Positions 1 to 10,207 of a stretch of 64,000 bases of DNA are shown here, in pieces. Under the pieces are notes generated by a model, which saw only the letters and a list, made by a program, of their open reading frames with translations, searched no databases and was not told the DNA's origin. Source of the DNA: Gp13-AA77 sp035946575 (GTDB taxonomy: Bacteria; Acidobacteriota; Terriglobia; UBA7540); assembly GCA_035946575.1 (NCBI GenBank), contig DASYZG010000040.1, positions 67,567 through 131,566 on the forward strand, in the 5' to 3' direction. Each line of letters opens with the position of its first letter. Within the stretch, counting starts at the first letter, position 1. The position numbers and the translations under genes were made by a program.

Positions 1-432
1 AGATTATGTCGGGGCCTGCAAAGCCCCAAGTCATTTATCTTGACGCGCTCAGAACCAGTGAGGTACCCGGGAAATGGCTCGCGCCAAAGCGCAAATCGGC
101 ACGGCAGTCCGCTACGCAATAATTGCGCAAAGCCGTTAAATACATTGGATTCAATCGCCATTACTCAAAAACGCAAAAAACATCCACCGCGCCAAAGCCT
201 GAATGTCACACGGAATCAATAAGATATGTCAAAAATGGGGGCTAGGCTGAAAGCCAGAATGTCCTTTAAAATCAGCAAAACTGGGGCTACATCGAAGACA
301 CGAAAAACGCTGTTTCCTGTCGAAACATGTGGTGTGGCAGCGCTGTAATCTTCGCGGAACCCGCACCGTTTTGTAAGCGTATAGGCGTGCAGGAACACCT
401 GTGGCCTCAGGTCGGAACGCGGAGGGATTGCC
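1..432. other. Upstream intergenic region, no convincing gene
   Basis: This stretch precedes the permease gene. A short hairpin (GGGGC, 7-nt loop, GCCCC) lies near positions 11-27 and could be the end of a terminator for a gene outside the window, but no U-run follows. Small open frames on both strands show no recognisable protein features and no ribosome binding site. The only clear signal is GGAGG at about 421-425, which serves the ATG at 433. Confidence 0.5.
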
Positions 433-2892
433 ATGGCGGGACTCTGGCAGGACATACGATTCGGACTGCGGATGCTGGTGAAAGAACCCGGCTTTACGGT
501 GATTGCGGTCCTTACGCTGGCACTCGGCATCGGCGCCAATACCGCGATCTTCAGCCTCGGCGACGTCTTCATGTTCAAGCCGCTGCCGGTGAGGGATGCC
601 GATCGCATGACCGTGGTCGCGGTGCAGAGCAAGACGGACTCCGATCCCAACCAGATGTCTTACCTGGATTACCTCGACTACCGTAGCCAGTCCACGTCCG
701 TCTTCACCGACATGACGGGCTATGTCCTCGACCTGACCGGCTTAAGCTACCAGGGCCACGCCGACCGGATGATCATGGCGTATGTGCCCAGCAACTTCTT
801 CAGCATGCTGGGACTCCATGCGGCCATCGGACGCCTGATCGATCCCGGCGAAGGCGACGCGCCCAAGACGGGGCCCGTGGTGGTCCTGGGCTACAGTTAC
901 TGGCAGAAGCGATTCAACGGCGATCGTAGCATTCTTGGCCGCACGGTCAGTCTCGACGGCAATGCCGTGACCGTGATCGGCGTGGTGCCCGAGAAGTTCC
1001 ATGGCCCCTACAACGTCGTGGAACTCGATGCTTACGCGCCGGTTGGCATGCTGGCCTTCAGGTCCGGCAGGGACCTCTTCACCTCGCGCACGGACCGCGA
1101 GGTGCGCGTGCTCGCCACGCTGAAGCCCGGCGTCAGCATCCAGCAGGCCCAGGCGGAGTTGAACGTCACCGCGAAACAACTCGCTCAGCAATATCCGCAG
1201 GCGGATCAGGGCCAGGCAGCGCGCGTTTTTGCCGAGAAACTCGCCCGGCCGGAGCCCTCGGTTGCCGGTGTGATGCCGCTGGTGGCGACGATCTTCCTGG
1301 CGATGGTCGGGCTCGTGCTGCTGGTCGCCTGCGTCAACGTCGCCAACCTGCTGCTGGCGCGCGCCTCGGCGCGCGAGCGCGAAATCTCGATTCGTGCCGC
1401 CATGGGCGCAGGACGTGTCCGCCTGGTACGGCAACTGCTCACCGAGAGTCTTCTGCTGGCGATTGCTGGCGGTGTCGCGGGAGCCATCGCGGGTAACTGG
1501 GCTTGCCGTCTGCTCAACGGGTTGCGTCCGCTGGGCGACTTCCCCTTGCGGCTGGCGTTCGCGTTTGACTGGCGCGTATTCGCCTATACCACCAGCGTTG
1601 CCGTGCTGGCGGGAATCGTCGCCGGTCTCGCACCCGCCCTGCGCGTGGCGCGCGCCGAGGTCAACGAAGTGTTGCGCGAGGGCGGACGCGGCCTGGTGGG
1701 CGACAGCGGCCGGCACTGGCTGCGCCACGGCCTGGTGGTGGCGCAGGTGGCCGGATCGCTGGTGCTCCTGGTGGCCGCGGGCCTCTTTGTGCGCAGCCTC
1801 CAGAAAGCAGAAAACATCGATCTGGGATTTGATCCGCATAACCTGCTGAATGTCGGGCTCGATCCCGGCCTGCAAGGCTATGATCAGCAGCATTCGGAAG
1901 CGTTGCTGCGGAACCTGCTGGACAAGGCCAGAATGCTGCCCGGCGTCGAATCGGCCAGCATGGCCTATTCGATTCCTCTCAGCTACTACAATGACGGCGC
2001 GCGAGTTTACGCCGAGGGCCAGGCGATTCCGCCCGGCACGCGCGTGCCGGGCGCCAGCCTGAACACGGTGAGCGAGGACTACTTCACCACCATGCGCATG
2101 CGAATCCTCAAAGGCCGCGCCTTCACTCGCGCCGATGGGGTGGCCTCGGAACCGGTCGCCATCGTGAACCGGACGATGGCGGAGCACTTCTGGCCTCATC
2201 AGGATCCCATCGGCCGGCATTTCAGCTACAAAAGCGCGTCAGGGCCGTTTGTCACCGTGGTGGGCGTGGTCCGCGATTCCAAAGAGAGCGGCCTGCTTGA
2301 CTCGCCCGGCATGTACTTCTTCCTGCCGCAAACACAGGCGTACCGATCGGTCCACGTCCTGCAGATCCGGACCGCGGTGCCGCCCGACTCGCTGGCCCCG
2401 GCGGTCGAAGGCCTGGTGCGGCAGATCGATCCGAACTTGCCCACCTACGACGTGATGAGCATGGACAAGGCGCTCCAGGGCGCCAACGGATTTTTCCTCT
2501 TCAAGATCGGTGCGGCCTTCGCCGGCGCGCTGGGCGGCCTGGGACTGCTGCTGGCGATCGTGGGCGTCTACGGCACGGTCTCTTACTCCGCCGGCCGGCG
2601 CAAGCACGAGATCGGTATCCGTATGGCGCTGGGCGCGCGGCCGGGATCCGTCCTGAAACTGGTAATGCGGCAAGCGGCGCTCCTGGTGGCGGCGGGCGTC
2701 GCCATCGGGATCGCGCTGGCGCTCGGCGTCACGCGGGTTCTGGCCAGCTTCCTGGTGGGCGTGAGTTCCTATGACCCGGCGACCTACGCCGTGGTGGCGG
2801 CGGCTTTGATTCTGGCCGCGCTCGTGGCATGCTATATTCCTGCGCATCGCGCGGTCCGCATCGATCCCATGGACGCGTTGCGTAACGAGTGA
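433..2892 (+). CDS. ADOP-family ABC transporter permease (MacB/FtsX-like)
   Basis: This is an 819-residue inner-membrane protein of the acidobacterial duplicated orphan permease type. The N-terminus (DIRFGLRMLVKEPGF, then a membrane segment at about residues 21-41 with LALGIGANTAIFS) is characteristic. A MacB-like periplasmic domain follows (about 45-280), then an FtsX-type membrane block (about 285-420), a second periplasmic domain and a second FtsX block (about 690-810) ending RIDPMDALRNE. The length fits the family. GGAGG lies 7 nt before the ATG. No ABC ATPase gene is adjacent, which is usual for these orphan permeases. The substrate is unknown; related proteins export macrolides or lipoproteins, but that cannot be assigned here. 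Confidence 0.9.
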   Translation: MAGLWQDIRFGLRMLVKEPGFTVIAVLTLALGIGANTAIFSLGDVFMFKPLPVRDADRMTVVAVQSKTDSDPNQMSYLDYLDYRSQSTSVFTDMTGYVLDLTGLSYQGHADRMIMAYVPSNFFSMLGLHAAIGRLIDPGEGDAPKTGPVVVLGYSYWQKRFNGDRSILGRTVSLDGNAVTVIGVVPEKFHGPYNVVELDAYAPVGMLAFRSGRDLFTSRTDREVRVLATLKPGVSIQQAQAELNVTAKQLAQQYPQADQGQAARVFAEKLARPEPSVAGVMPLVATIFLAMVGLVLLVACVNVANLLLARASAREREISIRAAMGAGRVRLVRQLLTESLLLAIAGGVAGAIAGNWACRLLNGLRPLGDFPLRLAFAFDWRVFAYTTSVAVLAGIVAGLAPALRVARAEVNEVLREGGRGLVGDSGRHWLRHGLVVAQVAGSLVLLVAAGLFVRSLQKAENIDLGFDPHNLLNVGLDPGLQGYDQQHSEALLRNLLDKARMLPGVESASMAYSIPLSYYNDGARVYAEGQAIPPGTRVPGASLNTVSEDYFTTMRMRILKGRAFTRADGVASEPVAIVNRTMAEHFWPHQDPIGRHFSYKSASGPFVTVVGVVRDSKESGLLDSPGMYFFLPQTQAYRSVHVLQIRTAVPPDSLAPAVEGLVRQIDPNLPTYDVMSMDKALQGANGFFLFKIGAAFAGALGGLGLLLAIVGVYGTVSYSAGRRKHEIGIRMALGARPGSVLKLVMRQAALLVAAGVAIGIALALGVTRVLASFLVGVSSYDPATYAVVAAALILAALVACYIPAHRAVRIDPMDALRNE

Positions 2893-2943
2893 ACCTGGCC
2901 GGCGAAAGCATCCTTTTGTGCCTCGGCGCGCTCGTACAGGGGT

Positions 2944-4074
2944 ATGCTTCGACGCGATTGTCTTGAAAAACTGGCAGCCTTCACAGCTAGCCTAAGCATC
3001 TCACCCTCGATCCAGGATTTTGCCGGGCGCGGCGCTGCGATTTTGAGCCTGGGCGATACCGCCCGGAAACGCGGCCTGCAGTACGGCGCGACGCCGGAGG
3101 CGGACATGGCCGGCGTCCCGCCGGCTTACTCCGAGCTCTTCGCCGAGCACTGCCGGTTGCTTGCGCCCAACCTCTCCTGGGCCCACGTCTCCAGGGCGCC
3201 GGGCCAATACGACTTCTCCACCGAGCAGGGCACACTCGACTTCGCACAATCGTACTCCATGATGCTGACCGGCGCGCATTTGCTCTGGCACGAGCAGACG
3301 CCGGCGTGGTTCGCCGCGGCCGGTGACAGCGCGGCGGCACGCCAGATGGTGAGCGATCACATCCACGCCATGGCGACGCGCTTCGCGGGGCGCGTTTACT
3401 CGTGGAACGTGGTCAACGAGGCCATCAACCCAGGCGACGGGCGCGCGGACGGACTTCGCAGCTCGCCACTCCTCGCCAAGCTGGGCGGCGACTATGTCGA
3501 GTTCGCCTTCCGCACGGCGCGTGAATTCGACCAGCAGAGCGTATTGGTCTATAACGACTATGGTCTGGAGCTGGAGAACCCGGAGCAGGAGGGCCGCCGC
3601 CGGGCCTTGCTCGTTCTGCTGGATCGCTTGCTGGCTTCCAAGGCGCCCATCGGCGCCGTCGGGCTCCAGACGCATCTCAAGCTGAGGGATTGCTGCTTCA
3701 AGCAGGAAGTGTACGGGCGTTTTCTGAAAGAAATCGAGGCGCGGGGCCTGAAAATCATGATCACCGAACTCGATGTGCTCGATAACGGCGCGCCGTCCAA
3801 TATTGCGCAGCGGGACAGGGCCGTGGCCGATGCCTACAAGCGCGTTCTCGACGTCGCCCTCGACAGCCCGGCGCTGATTTCAGTTGTGACCTGGGGTCTG
3901 TCGGACCGCTACACCTGGCTGACGCCGCGCTACAACCCGACTTTCGCGCGCGCGGACGGATTGCCGGGCCGTCCTCTGCCTTTCGACTCGGACTTCGCGG
4001 CCAAGCCGGCGTATTGGGCTGTGATCCGCGCGATTCAGGGTGCTCCGAAGCGGCGTGCACTTTACGTTGAGTGA
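2944..4074 (+). CDS. GH10 endo-1,4-beta-xylanase-like glycoside hydrolase
   Basis: The 376-residue protein carries the landmarks of glycoside hydrolase family 10 in order: HLLWHEQTPAWF (about 112-123), WNVVNEAIN with the predicted acid/base Glu159, VYNDYGLE (about 202-209), GLQTHL (about 240-245) and ITELDV with the predicted nucleophile Glu275. Family members hydrolyse internal xylan linkages by a retaining mechanism. The N-terminus (LRRDCLEKLAAFTASLS) resembles a degenerate Tat or Sec leader, so export to the periplasm is likely. A late conserved Trp region (VTWGLSDRYTWL) is also present. It starts about 50 nt after the permease gene and ends tail-to-tail with the efflux operon. The exact polysaccharide cannot be told from sequence. 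Confidence 0.9.
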   Translation: MLRRDCLEKLAAFTASLSISPSIQDFAGRGAAILSLGDTARKRGLQYGATPEADMAGVPPAYSELFAEHCRLLAPNLSWAHVSRAPGQYDFSTEQGTLDFAQSYSMMLTGAHLLWHEQTPAWFAAAGDSAAARQMVSDHIHAMATRFAGRVYSWNVVNEAINPGDGRADGLRSSPLLAKLGGDYVEFAFRTAREFDQQSVLVYNDYGLELENPEQEGRRRALLVLLDRLLASKAPIGAVGLQTHLKLRDCCFKQEVYGRFLKEIEARGLKIMITELDVLDNGAPSNIAQRDRAVADAYKRVLDVALDSPALISVVTWGLSDRYTWLTPRYNPTFARADGLPGRPLPFDSDFAAKPAYWAVIRAIQGAPKRRALYVE

Positions 4075-4093
4075 TGAACCTGATGCCGGCGCG

Positions 4094-5551
4094 TCAGCGG
4101 CTGCTGCCGGTGGAACCGGTCGCCATCTGCTCGGCCTGGGGGATGCCGGTCGTTACATCCCAACCACCACCAAGCGCCTTGATCAGGGCCACGCTGGCGT
4201 CGAGGCGGCGGCGCAGGATATCAACGGCAGCGCGCTGATCGGTGAGCTGGGTCGTTTGGGCCGTAAGAACCTGAAGATAACTGGCGATCCCGCCCTTGTA
4301 CTGATTGAGCGAAAGCTCGGTTGCGCGGGTCGCCGCGTGCACGGCAAGGCCTTCGCTCTTACTTTCCTGATCGAGGATGCGCAGCGCGGACAGGTTATCT
4401 TCCACTTCCTGAAAGGCCGTCAGAATGGTCTGGCGGTAAGTCGCCACGGTCTGATCGTAGCCGGCCTGCGCCTGCTCCACGCCGCCGCGCCGGCGTCCCA
4501 CGTCAAACAGGGTCTCCGCGGCGCCCGCACCCAGGGTGTAGAAGAGCGCCGGACCCTGCAGCAGCGTCCCGAGGGCCCCGCTTTCGAATCCGCCCGCCGC
4601 TGTCAGACTGATCGATGGGTAATAGGCCGCCTGCGCGATCCCGATCTGCTCGTTGGCCGCCGCCAGGCGCCGCTCAGCCGCAGCGACGTCGGGGCGACGC
4701 TGGAGGATCTCGGAAGGCAGTCCTGCCGGAACGACGGGCGGCGGTTCGGTGGCCGGAGAGAACGCAAGGTTAAGCCCGGAGGGAGGCTTACCGATCAGCA
4801 CCGCGATGGCATGTTCGAACTGTGCGCGCGCCACGCCTGCATCGGTCGCCTGCGAACGCGTCGCCTCAAGTTGGGTGTCGGCCTGCTGCACATCGAGGTC
4901 GGAGGCCAGCCCGCCGGCGTGCCGGTCCTCGGTGAGTTGGAGGGTCTTCTCGTAAGCGCCTACTGTCGAATCGAGCAGTCTCTCCTGCGCGTCAGCGCTT
5001 CGCAGTTCAAAATAATCCGTGGCCAACTCGGCTTCCAGGCTGAGATTGAGCGCCGCCAGGTCGGCAGCGCTCGCCTGGGCGCTTTCACGGGCGTACAGCA
5101 CGTTGTGGCGGACGCGTCCCCAGGCGTCGACCTCGTAAGAGACATCACCGGGCAGGACGTAGTCGTTGTAGGTCCTGCCCGAGAATGAGCTGACCGGTGG
5201 TTTGTTGTCGGAGGAGTGATAGCGGCTGGCGGCAGGCTGAAAGGTGCCGGTAGGGTAGAGATCGGCCCGATAGATGCGCACCAGGGCACGAGCCTGGCGG
5301 TACGCCGCCTCGCTCGCTTTCAGGTTCTGGTTCGAGACCTTAACCTGATCTTCGAGAGCGTTCAGCTGGGGATCATTGAAGGCCAGCCACCACTTTTCCG
5401 ATACGTTCTGGCTCGCAGCCGGGGCGGCGGTCTGCTCTTTGTACGATCCCGGAACCTGAGCACTCGGGCGGGAGTACTTCGGGCCCACCACACAGCCGCT
5501 CAACCCGGCAGCCGCGGCACAGATGAAGCCGATCACCCGCCATCGGCTCAC
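4094..5551 (-). CDS. RND efflux outer-membrane factor lipoprotein (NodT/OprM-like)
   Basis: This is the outer-membrane channel subunit of the tripartite pump encoded by this operon, about 485 residues. I chose the GTG at 5551 because it gives a lipoprotein leader ending LSGC (Cys at residue 20, followed by VVGPKYSRP, the NodT-family start), has GGAGGA about 8 nt upstream, and overlaps the adaptor stop codon as GTGA. An in-frame ATG at 5650 would read about 100 nt into the adaptor gene. The body shows the paired helical repeats of the OEP family (two copies of LxLEAELATDYFELR / AFQEVEDNLSAL type). It is the last gene of the operon. Confidence 0.9.
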   Translation of the reverse strand: MSRWRVIGFICAAAAGLSGCVVGPKYSRPSAQVPGSYKEQTAAPAASQNVSEKWWLAFNDPQLNALEDQVKVSNQNLKASEAAYRQARALVRIYRADLYPTGTFQPAASRYHSSDNKPPVSSFSGRTYNDYVLPGDVSYEVDAWGRVRHNVLYARESAQASAADLAALNLSLEAELATDYFELRSADAQERLLDSTVGAYEKTLQLTEDRHAGGLASDLDVQQADTQLEATRSQATDAGVARAQFEHAIAVLIGKPPSGLNLAFSPATEPPPVVPAGLPSEILQRRPDVAAAERRLAAANEQIGIAQAAYYPSISLTAAGGFESGALGTLLQGPALFYTLGAGAAETLFDVGRRRGGVEQAQAGYDQTVATYRQTILTAFQEVEDNLSALRILDQESKSEGLAVHAATRATELSLNQYKGGIASYLQVLTAQTTQLTDQRAAVDILRRRLDASVALIKALGGGWDVTTGIPQAEQMATGSTGSSR

Positions 5552-6792
5552 TGCGGGCCTCCTCCGGTCATCTCGCCGCTCTCCGGGCGTTCGACCGGCC
5601 GGACCTCTTCGCCACTCGTGATCGAGTCCGGAGGATTGACGATCACCCAATCCTGATCCGTCAGCCCCGATAAGACTTCCATTTCGGTGCCGAAGTCGCG
5701 GCCGATCCGGACGTCTTTCAGCGTCGCATGATGACCATCGTCAACCGTCGCCACCTGGGCGCCTTCCGAGCGGAAGATCAGCGCCGGCACGGGAATGAGA
5801 TACGTGTGGCCGGTAACCGGTGGAAACTTGAAATGAGCCTCGGCGTAGGCGCCGGAGAGCAGCTGACCTGAAGGATTATTGACGTCCACTTCGACCAGCA
5901 ACGTGCGCGAAGCCTGGTCGATGGCGTCCGCGGTGCGAACCAAGGTGCCGCGGAAACGCCGGCCTGGAAACTGCGGCAGCGTCAGATCCACAATCATGCC
6001 GCGGTGACACTTGGCGGAATAAATCTGCGGCACGCTCACGTAGACGCGAAGCACACCGACCGCGGCGATCTCAAACAGCGATGCCGGCTGCGCGCCCGAT
6101 CCGGAATTGATCAACTGTCCGATATCGGTATTGCGGGCCGTGATGACGCCGTCAAAGGGCGCATAGATCTTCTCGAACGATTGCAACTCCTCGAGCCGTT
6201 TCACGTTCGCCTGGGCCGACTGCAGGGTGGTTCGCTTGGCGGCCAGATCGCTGGTGGCGTTGTCGGTGTCCTGCTTCGACACCGAGTCCGACTTCAGCAG
6301 ATCCTGGTAGCGCGCAGCGGTCACCTCCGCAAGGTGGAGGTTGGCTTGCGCCGTGGCCACATCGGCCTGGGCCTGGCGGAGCTGCTGATCTACTTCCGGA
6401 GTTTCAATCACCGCGAGGAGCTGCCCCTTCTTCACATGCGCGCCGATGTCGAAGAACCAGCTCTTGAGGTAGCCGTTAGTCCGGGCAAAGACGGGCGCCG
6501 AAATATAGGGCTGGATGTTCGCGGGCAGGACCACATCCTGCTCGGCAGTCGAGGGCTTCATGCGAATGACGGCCACCGTGGGAACGGCAAGCTCATCGGT
6601 CTCGGCGCGTAGTTCTTGACGCGCCTTGAGCTTGGGCAAAATCCCGCCTACGATCACAGCCGCCACAATCGCCAGTGCAATCAGGAGGACTACGACTGCC
6701 AGTCCCCAGCGCGGCCGCCTGGGGGGCGTCTCGCGGCCGAGGGGCTCAAGATCGTTGAGTGTCTCCGGTTGGTAAGGGTCTACGGCCTTCAT
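5548..6792 (-). CDS. RND efflux periplasmic adaptor (HlyD/AcrA family)
   Basis: This 414-residue membrane-fusion protein links the inner-membrane pump to the outer-membrane channel. One N-terminal membrane segment (about residues 29-52) follows a short cytoplasmic leader. Next come a lipoyl-like half motif (GAHVKKGQLLAVIETPEVDQQL), a coiled-coil hairpin (DVATAQANLHLAEVTAARYQ to NVKRLEELQSF), the second lipoyl half (APFDGVITARNTDIGQLI) and beta-barrel/membrane-proximal domains. It lies between the pump gene (21-nt gap) and the channel gene (4-nt overlap), all on the minus strand, so the three are one operon. No regulator gene is adjacent; exported substrates cannot be predicted. Confidence 0.9.
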   Translation of the reverse strand: MKAVDPYQPETLNDLEPLGRETPPRRPRWGLAVVVLLIALAIVAAVIVGGILPKLKARQELRAETDELAVPTVAVIRMKPSTAEQDVVLPANIQPYISAPVFARTNGYLKSWFFDIGAHVKKGQLLAVIETPEVDQQLRQAQADVATAQANLHLAEVTAARYQDLLKSDSVSKQDTDNATSDLAAKRTTLQSAQANVKRLEELQSFEKIYAPFDGVITARNTDIGQLINSGSGAQPASLFEIAAVGVLRVYVSVPQIYSAKCHRGMIVDLTLPQFPGRRFRGTLVRTADAIDQASRTLLVEVDVNNPSGQLLSGAYAEAHFKFPPVTGHTYLIPVPALIFRSEGAQVATVDDGHHATLKDVRIGRDFGTEMEVLSGLTDQDWVIVNPPDSITSGEEVRPVERPESGEMTGGGPQ

Positions 6793-6813
6793 CGACGAGT
6801 CCGCCTACTCCAG

Positions 6814-9800
6814 CTAATGTCCGGTTCCGGAGTTCCGGCGGGCCTGCGCCCGCCGCTCCAGGAATCCGTGGAAAATTGCGAAAACCACCGGCACAAAGAA
6901 CAGCGTGGAAACCGTAGCAAACAGCAGGCCTCCGACCACCGCACGGCCGAGCGGCGCGTTCGGCTCGCCGCCCTCGCCCATGCCCAGCGCCATCGGCAAC
7001 ATGCCGATGATCATGGCCAGGGCCGTCATCAGCACGGGGCGAAAACGGGTGAAGCCTGCTTCCAACGCCGCCGCCAGGGCGCTGCGTCCCTCGGCCAATT
7101 GCTCCTTAGCAAAGCTCACTACCAGAATGCTGTTGGCGGTAGCGACACCCATGCACATGATAGACCCGGTGAGCGCGGGAACGCTAATAGTGGTCTTGCT
7201 GACGAAGAGCATCCACACGATACCCGAGAGCGCGGCGGGCAGGGCCGAGATAATGATGAGAGGATCGACCCAGGACTGGAAATTCACCACAATCAGCAGA
7301 TAAACAAGAATGATGGAAAAGGCCAGGCCGCCCAGCAGCCCGGCGAAGGATGAACGCATGGTCATGATCTGGCCGCGAACGATGATGCGCGAGCCGCGCG
7401 GCAGGTCCTTTTCGGCGCTCTGCACCACCCCGTCGAGGTCCCCGGCGAATCCTCCGAGGTCGCGGCCCTGAACCGCGCCATAAATGTCGATGACGGGTGC
7501 GACGTTATAATGCGACACCAGTGCCATGGTGCTGCCACGCGTAATACTGGCGAGGTTTCCGAGAATCTGCGGCGGCACTCCGTCGGGCGCGGCGATGGGA
7601 ATGTTTTCGAGATCCTGGACCGAATCGAGCTTGTACTGGGGCGTCTGGCTGGCGATGCTGTACTCGACCCCGTTCTTCGGATCCAGCCAGAAGCTGGGCG
7701 ACGTCTGAAAGCTTCCACTCAGCGAAATCAACAGGTCGCTGGCAACATCGTGCTCAGTGAAACCCACCTGGGCGGCCCGCGTGCGATCCACGTTGATCTG
7801 AATGCGGGGATAATCAAACGCCTGCTGGATACGCATGTCGGCGGCCCCGGGAATGTACTTGATCCTGGCCAGCAGCTGATCGGCAAAGCTACGGTTCGCT
7901 TCCAGCTTGTTTCCGACGACCTGAACATCGATGGGCGCGGGCAAGCCAAAGTTCAGAATCTGGCTCACCATGTCCGAAGGCAGGAAGTAGAACGTCACTC
8001 CGGGAAACCGGCGTCCCAAAGTCATGCGGAGCCGGTCGACGTACTCGTCCGTGGGCCGGTGGCGCTCCGCCAGCGTAACCAGGATGTCGGCGTCCCCGGG
8101 GCCGATGGGCGCCGAATTACTGTAGGACAGATTGATACTGCTGTAGGGCACCCCGATGTTGTCGATCACGCTGGTCACTTCGCTGGGTGGAATGACCTGC
8201 CGAATGTACTGCTCTACAAAATCACAGAGGCGCGCCGTCTCCTCGATGCGCGTGCCCGTCGGCGCGCGCATGTGCAACGTGAACCGGCCGCTGTCCACGG
8301 TGGGAAAGAAGTCTTCACCCAGCCACGGGAAGAGGAGTGCGGCCGACGCCAGCATGACCAGCAGGAATCCGATCGCAAACGTCCCCGGCCGTTTCAGGCA
8401 ACCACCCAGCCAGCTCCGGTAGCCAGCGCGAAACCGCTCGAATCCGCGCTCGAAATGCTGTTGCTGCCGCGCCAGAAAGCGCCGCCGCGCCGGGCCCTGC
8501 GCCTGACCGGCGTCGCGCTCGTGGCCGCGGAGCAGGTAATTGGCCATGGTCGGCACCAGGGTTCGCGACAGGAAGTAGGAGGCGAGCATGGCGAAGCTGA
8601 CCGCTTCGGCCAGCGGGACGAACAGGTAGCGGGCCACGCCGGTGAGGAAGAACATGGGCACGAAAACGATGCAGATGGAAAGGGTGGAGACGAAGGCGGG
8701 GACGGCGATCTGGGCGGTACCGTCGACCACCGCCGTCTCCAGTTCCTTCCCCATGGCGAGATTGCGGCTGATGTTTTCGATGGTGACGGTGGCATCATCC
8801 ACCAGGATGCCGACGGCCAGGGCGAAGCCGCCCAGCGTCATGATATTGATCGTCTCGCCGAGAGCGCTCAGCAGAATCAGGGAAGTGAGGATGGACAAGG
8901 GGATTGAGACTGCAACCGTCAGCGTGCTGCGCCAGTTGCCCAGGAAGATCAGGATCATGGCCGCAGTCAGGCAGGCCGCAATCAAGGCCTCCCGCAGCAC
9001 GCCCTGTATCGAGGCGCGCACGAAAATCGACTGGTCCGCCAGCGTCTTGACCTGGAGCTGAGGCGGCAGTCCCTTCTCGATCTGGGGCAATTCCTTTTTG
9101 ATCTGCGAAATGATATCCAGCGTGGAGGCGCTCCCGGTCTTCAGTACGGACATCAACACACTACGCTGCCCGTCGACGCGCACGATATTGGTCTGCGGCG
9201 GGAAGCCGTCACGGACGTGGGCCACATCGCGGACATAAATCACCGTGTTGCCGACCGTCTTGATCGGGAGGTCGTTCAACTCGGAGACCCGCAAAGGACT
9301 CCCATTGGTCTCGACGTCATATTCGAAGGGACCGATCTTCGAGGTGCCGGAGGGCAGAATCAGGTTCTGGTTGCCGATGGCGGTGGTGACGTCCTGCGGA
9401 GAAAGCCCCTTGGCCTGGAGTTCCTGGGGATTAAGATCCACCATCATCTGCCGCTGCTTCCCGCCGTAAGGGTACGGCATGGCCGCGCCCTCGACGTTCA
9501 GCAGTTGAACGCGGATGAAATTCACTCCCAGATCGAAGAGCTGCTGCTCCGACATCCCGCGGCCGGACAAGCCCAGCTGCAGCACGGGCACGCTCGAAGC
9601 GCTGTACTGGATGATCAGCGGCGGCGTGGTGCCGGGAGGGGCGAATCTCAGCATGGCATTACAAATGGAGGTGACCTGGCTCACGGCCAGGGCGACGTTG
9701 ACACGAGGCTGAAAAAACACCTTGATGACGGACCGGCCGTTGAGGGTCTGCGACTCGATGTGTTCGATGTCGTTCACCGTGGTCGTCATTCCGCGCTCGC

Positions 9801-9999
9801 TGCCGGTCACGATGCGGTCCGCCATCTGCTGGGGTGAGAGGCCCTCATAACCCCACAGCACACTGACCACCGGAATGTCGATGTCAGGGAAGATATCCTT
9901 CGGCGTGTCCAGGATGGCCAGCACGCCCAGAATCACGGTCAGAATCGACGTGACTACGAACGTATACGGCCGCCGAAGCGCGAGTCGTACTATCCACAT
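6814..9999 (-). CDS. RND-family efflux pump inner-membrane transporter (AcrB-like)
   Basis: A 1061-residue proton-driven exporter, full length for the RND superfamily. The N-terminal membrane helix is followed by a porter domain with FFQPRVNVALAVSQV. The second membrane group contains ALAVGILVDDATVTIENI, where Asp401 and Asp402 match the proton-relay aspartates of AcrB. The second half repeats the layout: a helix near residues 535-555, a porter domain with GPGDADILVTLAERHRP, and a C-terminal membrane block. It is the first gene of the pump operon; the adaptor starts 21 nt after its stop. The aspartate pair and the pairing with a NodT-type channel fit drug or small-molecule efflux better than a metal pump, but this is inference. 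Confidence 0.92.
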   Translation of the reverse strand: MWIVRLALRRPYTFVVTSILTVILGVLAILDTPKDIFPDIDIPVVSVLWGYEGLSPQQMADRIVTGSERGMTTTVNDIEHIESQTLNGRSVIKVFFQPRVNVALAVSQVTSICNAMLRFAPPGTTPPLIIQYSASSVPVLQLGLSGRGMSEQQLFDLGVNFIRVQLLNVEGAAMPYPYGGKQRQMMVDLNPQELQAKGLSPQDVTTAIGNQNLILPSGTSKIGPFEYDVETNGSPLRVSELNDLPIKTVGNTVIYVRDVAHVRDGFPPQTNIVRVDGQRSVLMSVLKTGSASTLDIISQIKKELPQIEKGLPPQLQVKTLADQSIFVRASIQGVLREALIAACLTAAMILIFLGNWRSTLTVAVSIPLSILTSLILLSALGETINIMTLGGFALAVGILVDDATVTIENISRNLAMGKELETAVVDGTAQIAVPAFVSTLSICIVFVPMFFLTGVARYLFVPLAEAVSFAMLASYFLSRTLVPTMANYLLRGHERDAGQAQGPARRRFLARQQQHFERGFERFRAGYRSWLGGCLKRPGTFAIGFLLVMLASAALLFPWLGEDFFPTVDSGRFTLHMRAPTGTRIEETARLCDFVEQYIRQVIPPSEVTSVIDNIGVPYSSINLSYSNSAPIGPGDADILVTLAERHRPTDEYVDRLRMTLGRRFPGVTFYFLPSDMVSQILNFGLPAPIDVQVVGNKLEANRSFADQLLARIKYIPGAADMRIQQAFDYPRIQINVDRTRAAQVGFTEHDVASDLLISLSGSFQTSPSFWLDPKNGVEYSIASQTPQYKLDSVQDLENIPIAAPDGVPPQILGNLASITRGSTMALVSHYNVAPVIDIYGAVQGRDLGGFAGDLDGVVQSAEKDLPRGSRIIVRGQIMTMRSSFAGLLGGLAFSIILVYLLIVVNFQSWVDPLIIISALPAALSGIVWMLFVSKTTISVPALTGSIMCMGVATANSILVVSFAKEQLAEGRSALAAALEAGFTRFRPVLMTALAMIIGMLPMALGMGEGGEPNAPLGRAVVGGLLFATVSTLFFVPVVFAIFHGFLERRAQARRNSGTGH

Positions 10000-10207
10000 G
10001 GGTCTGCCGCTGTTACGAACCGGTTAGATCCGGGTGCTTTCGTCGCTTGGATGGCCGCTGGAGCAGCCCCGGTGCTGGCCCCGGCGCAACATCATCCGCA
10101 GGTGATTGAGAATTCCGGGGTGGCGGTCCGAACCTGTATTAGACGGACGCCGGAAGGCTGAAGTTGCGCGCGGCAAGGCGCCTGGCCCGAGGTCGCGCGT
10201 CGAAGGC

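Noticed and set aside
7510..8907. 465-residue plus-strand frame opposite the RND pump
   Set aside because: Shadow of the pump gene; no protein features.
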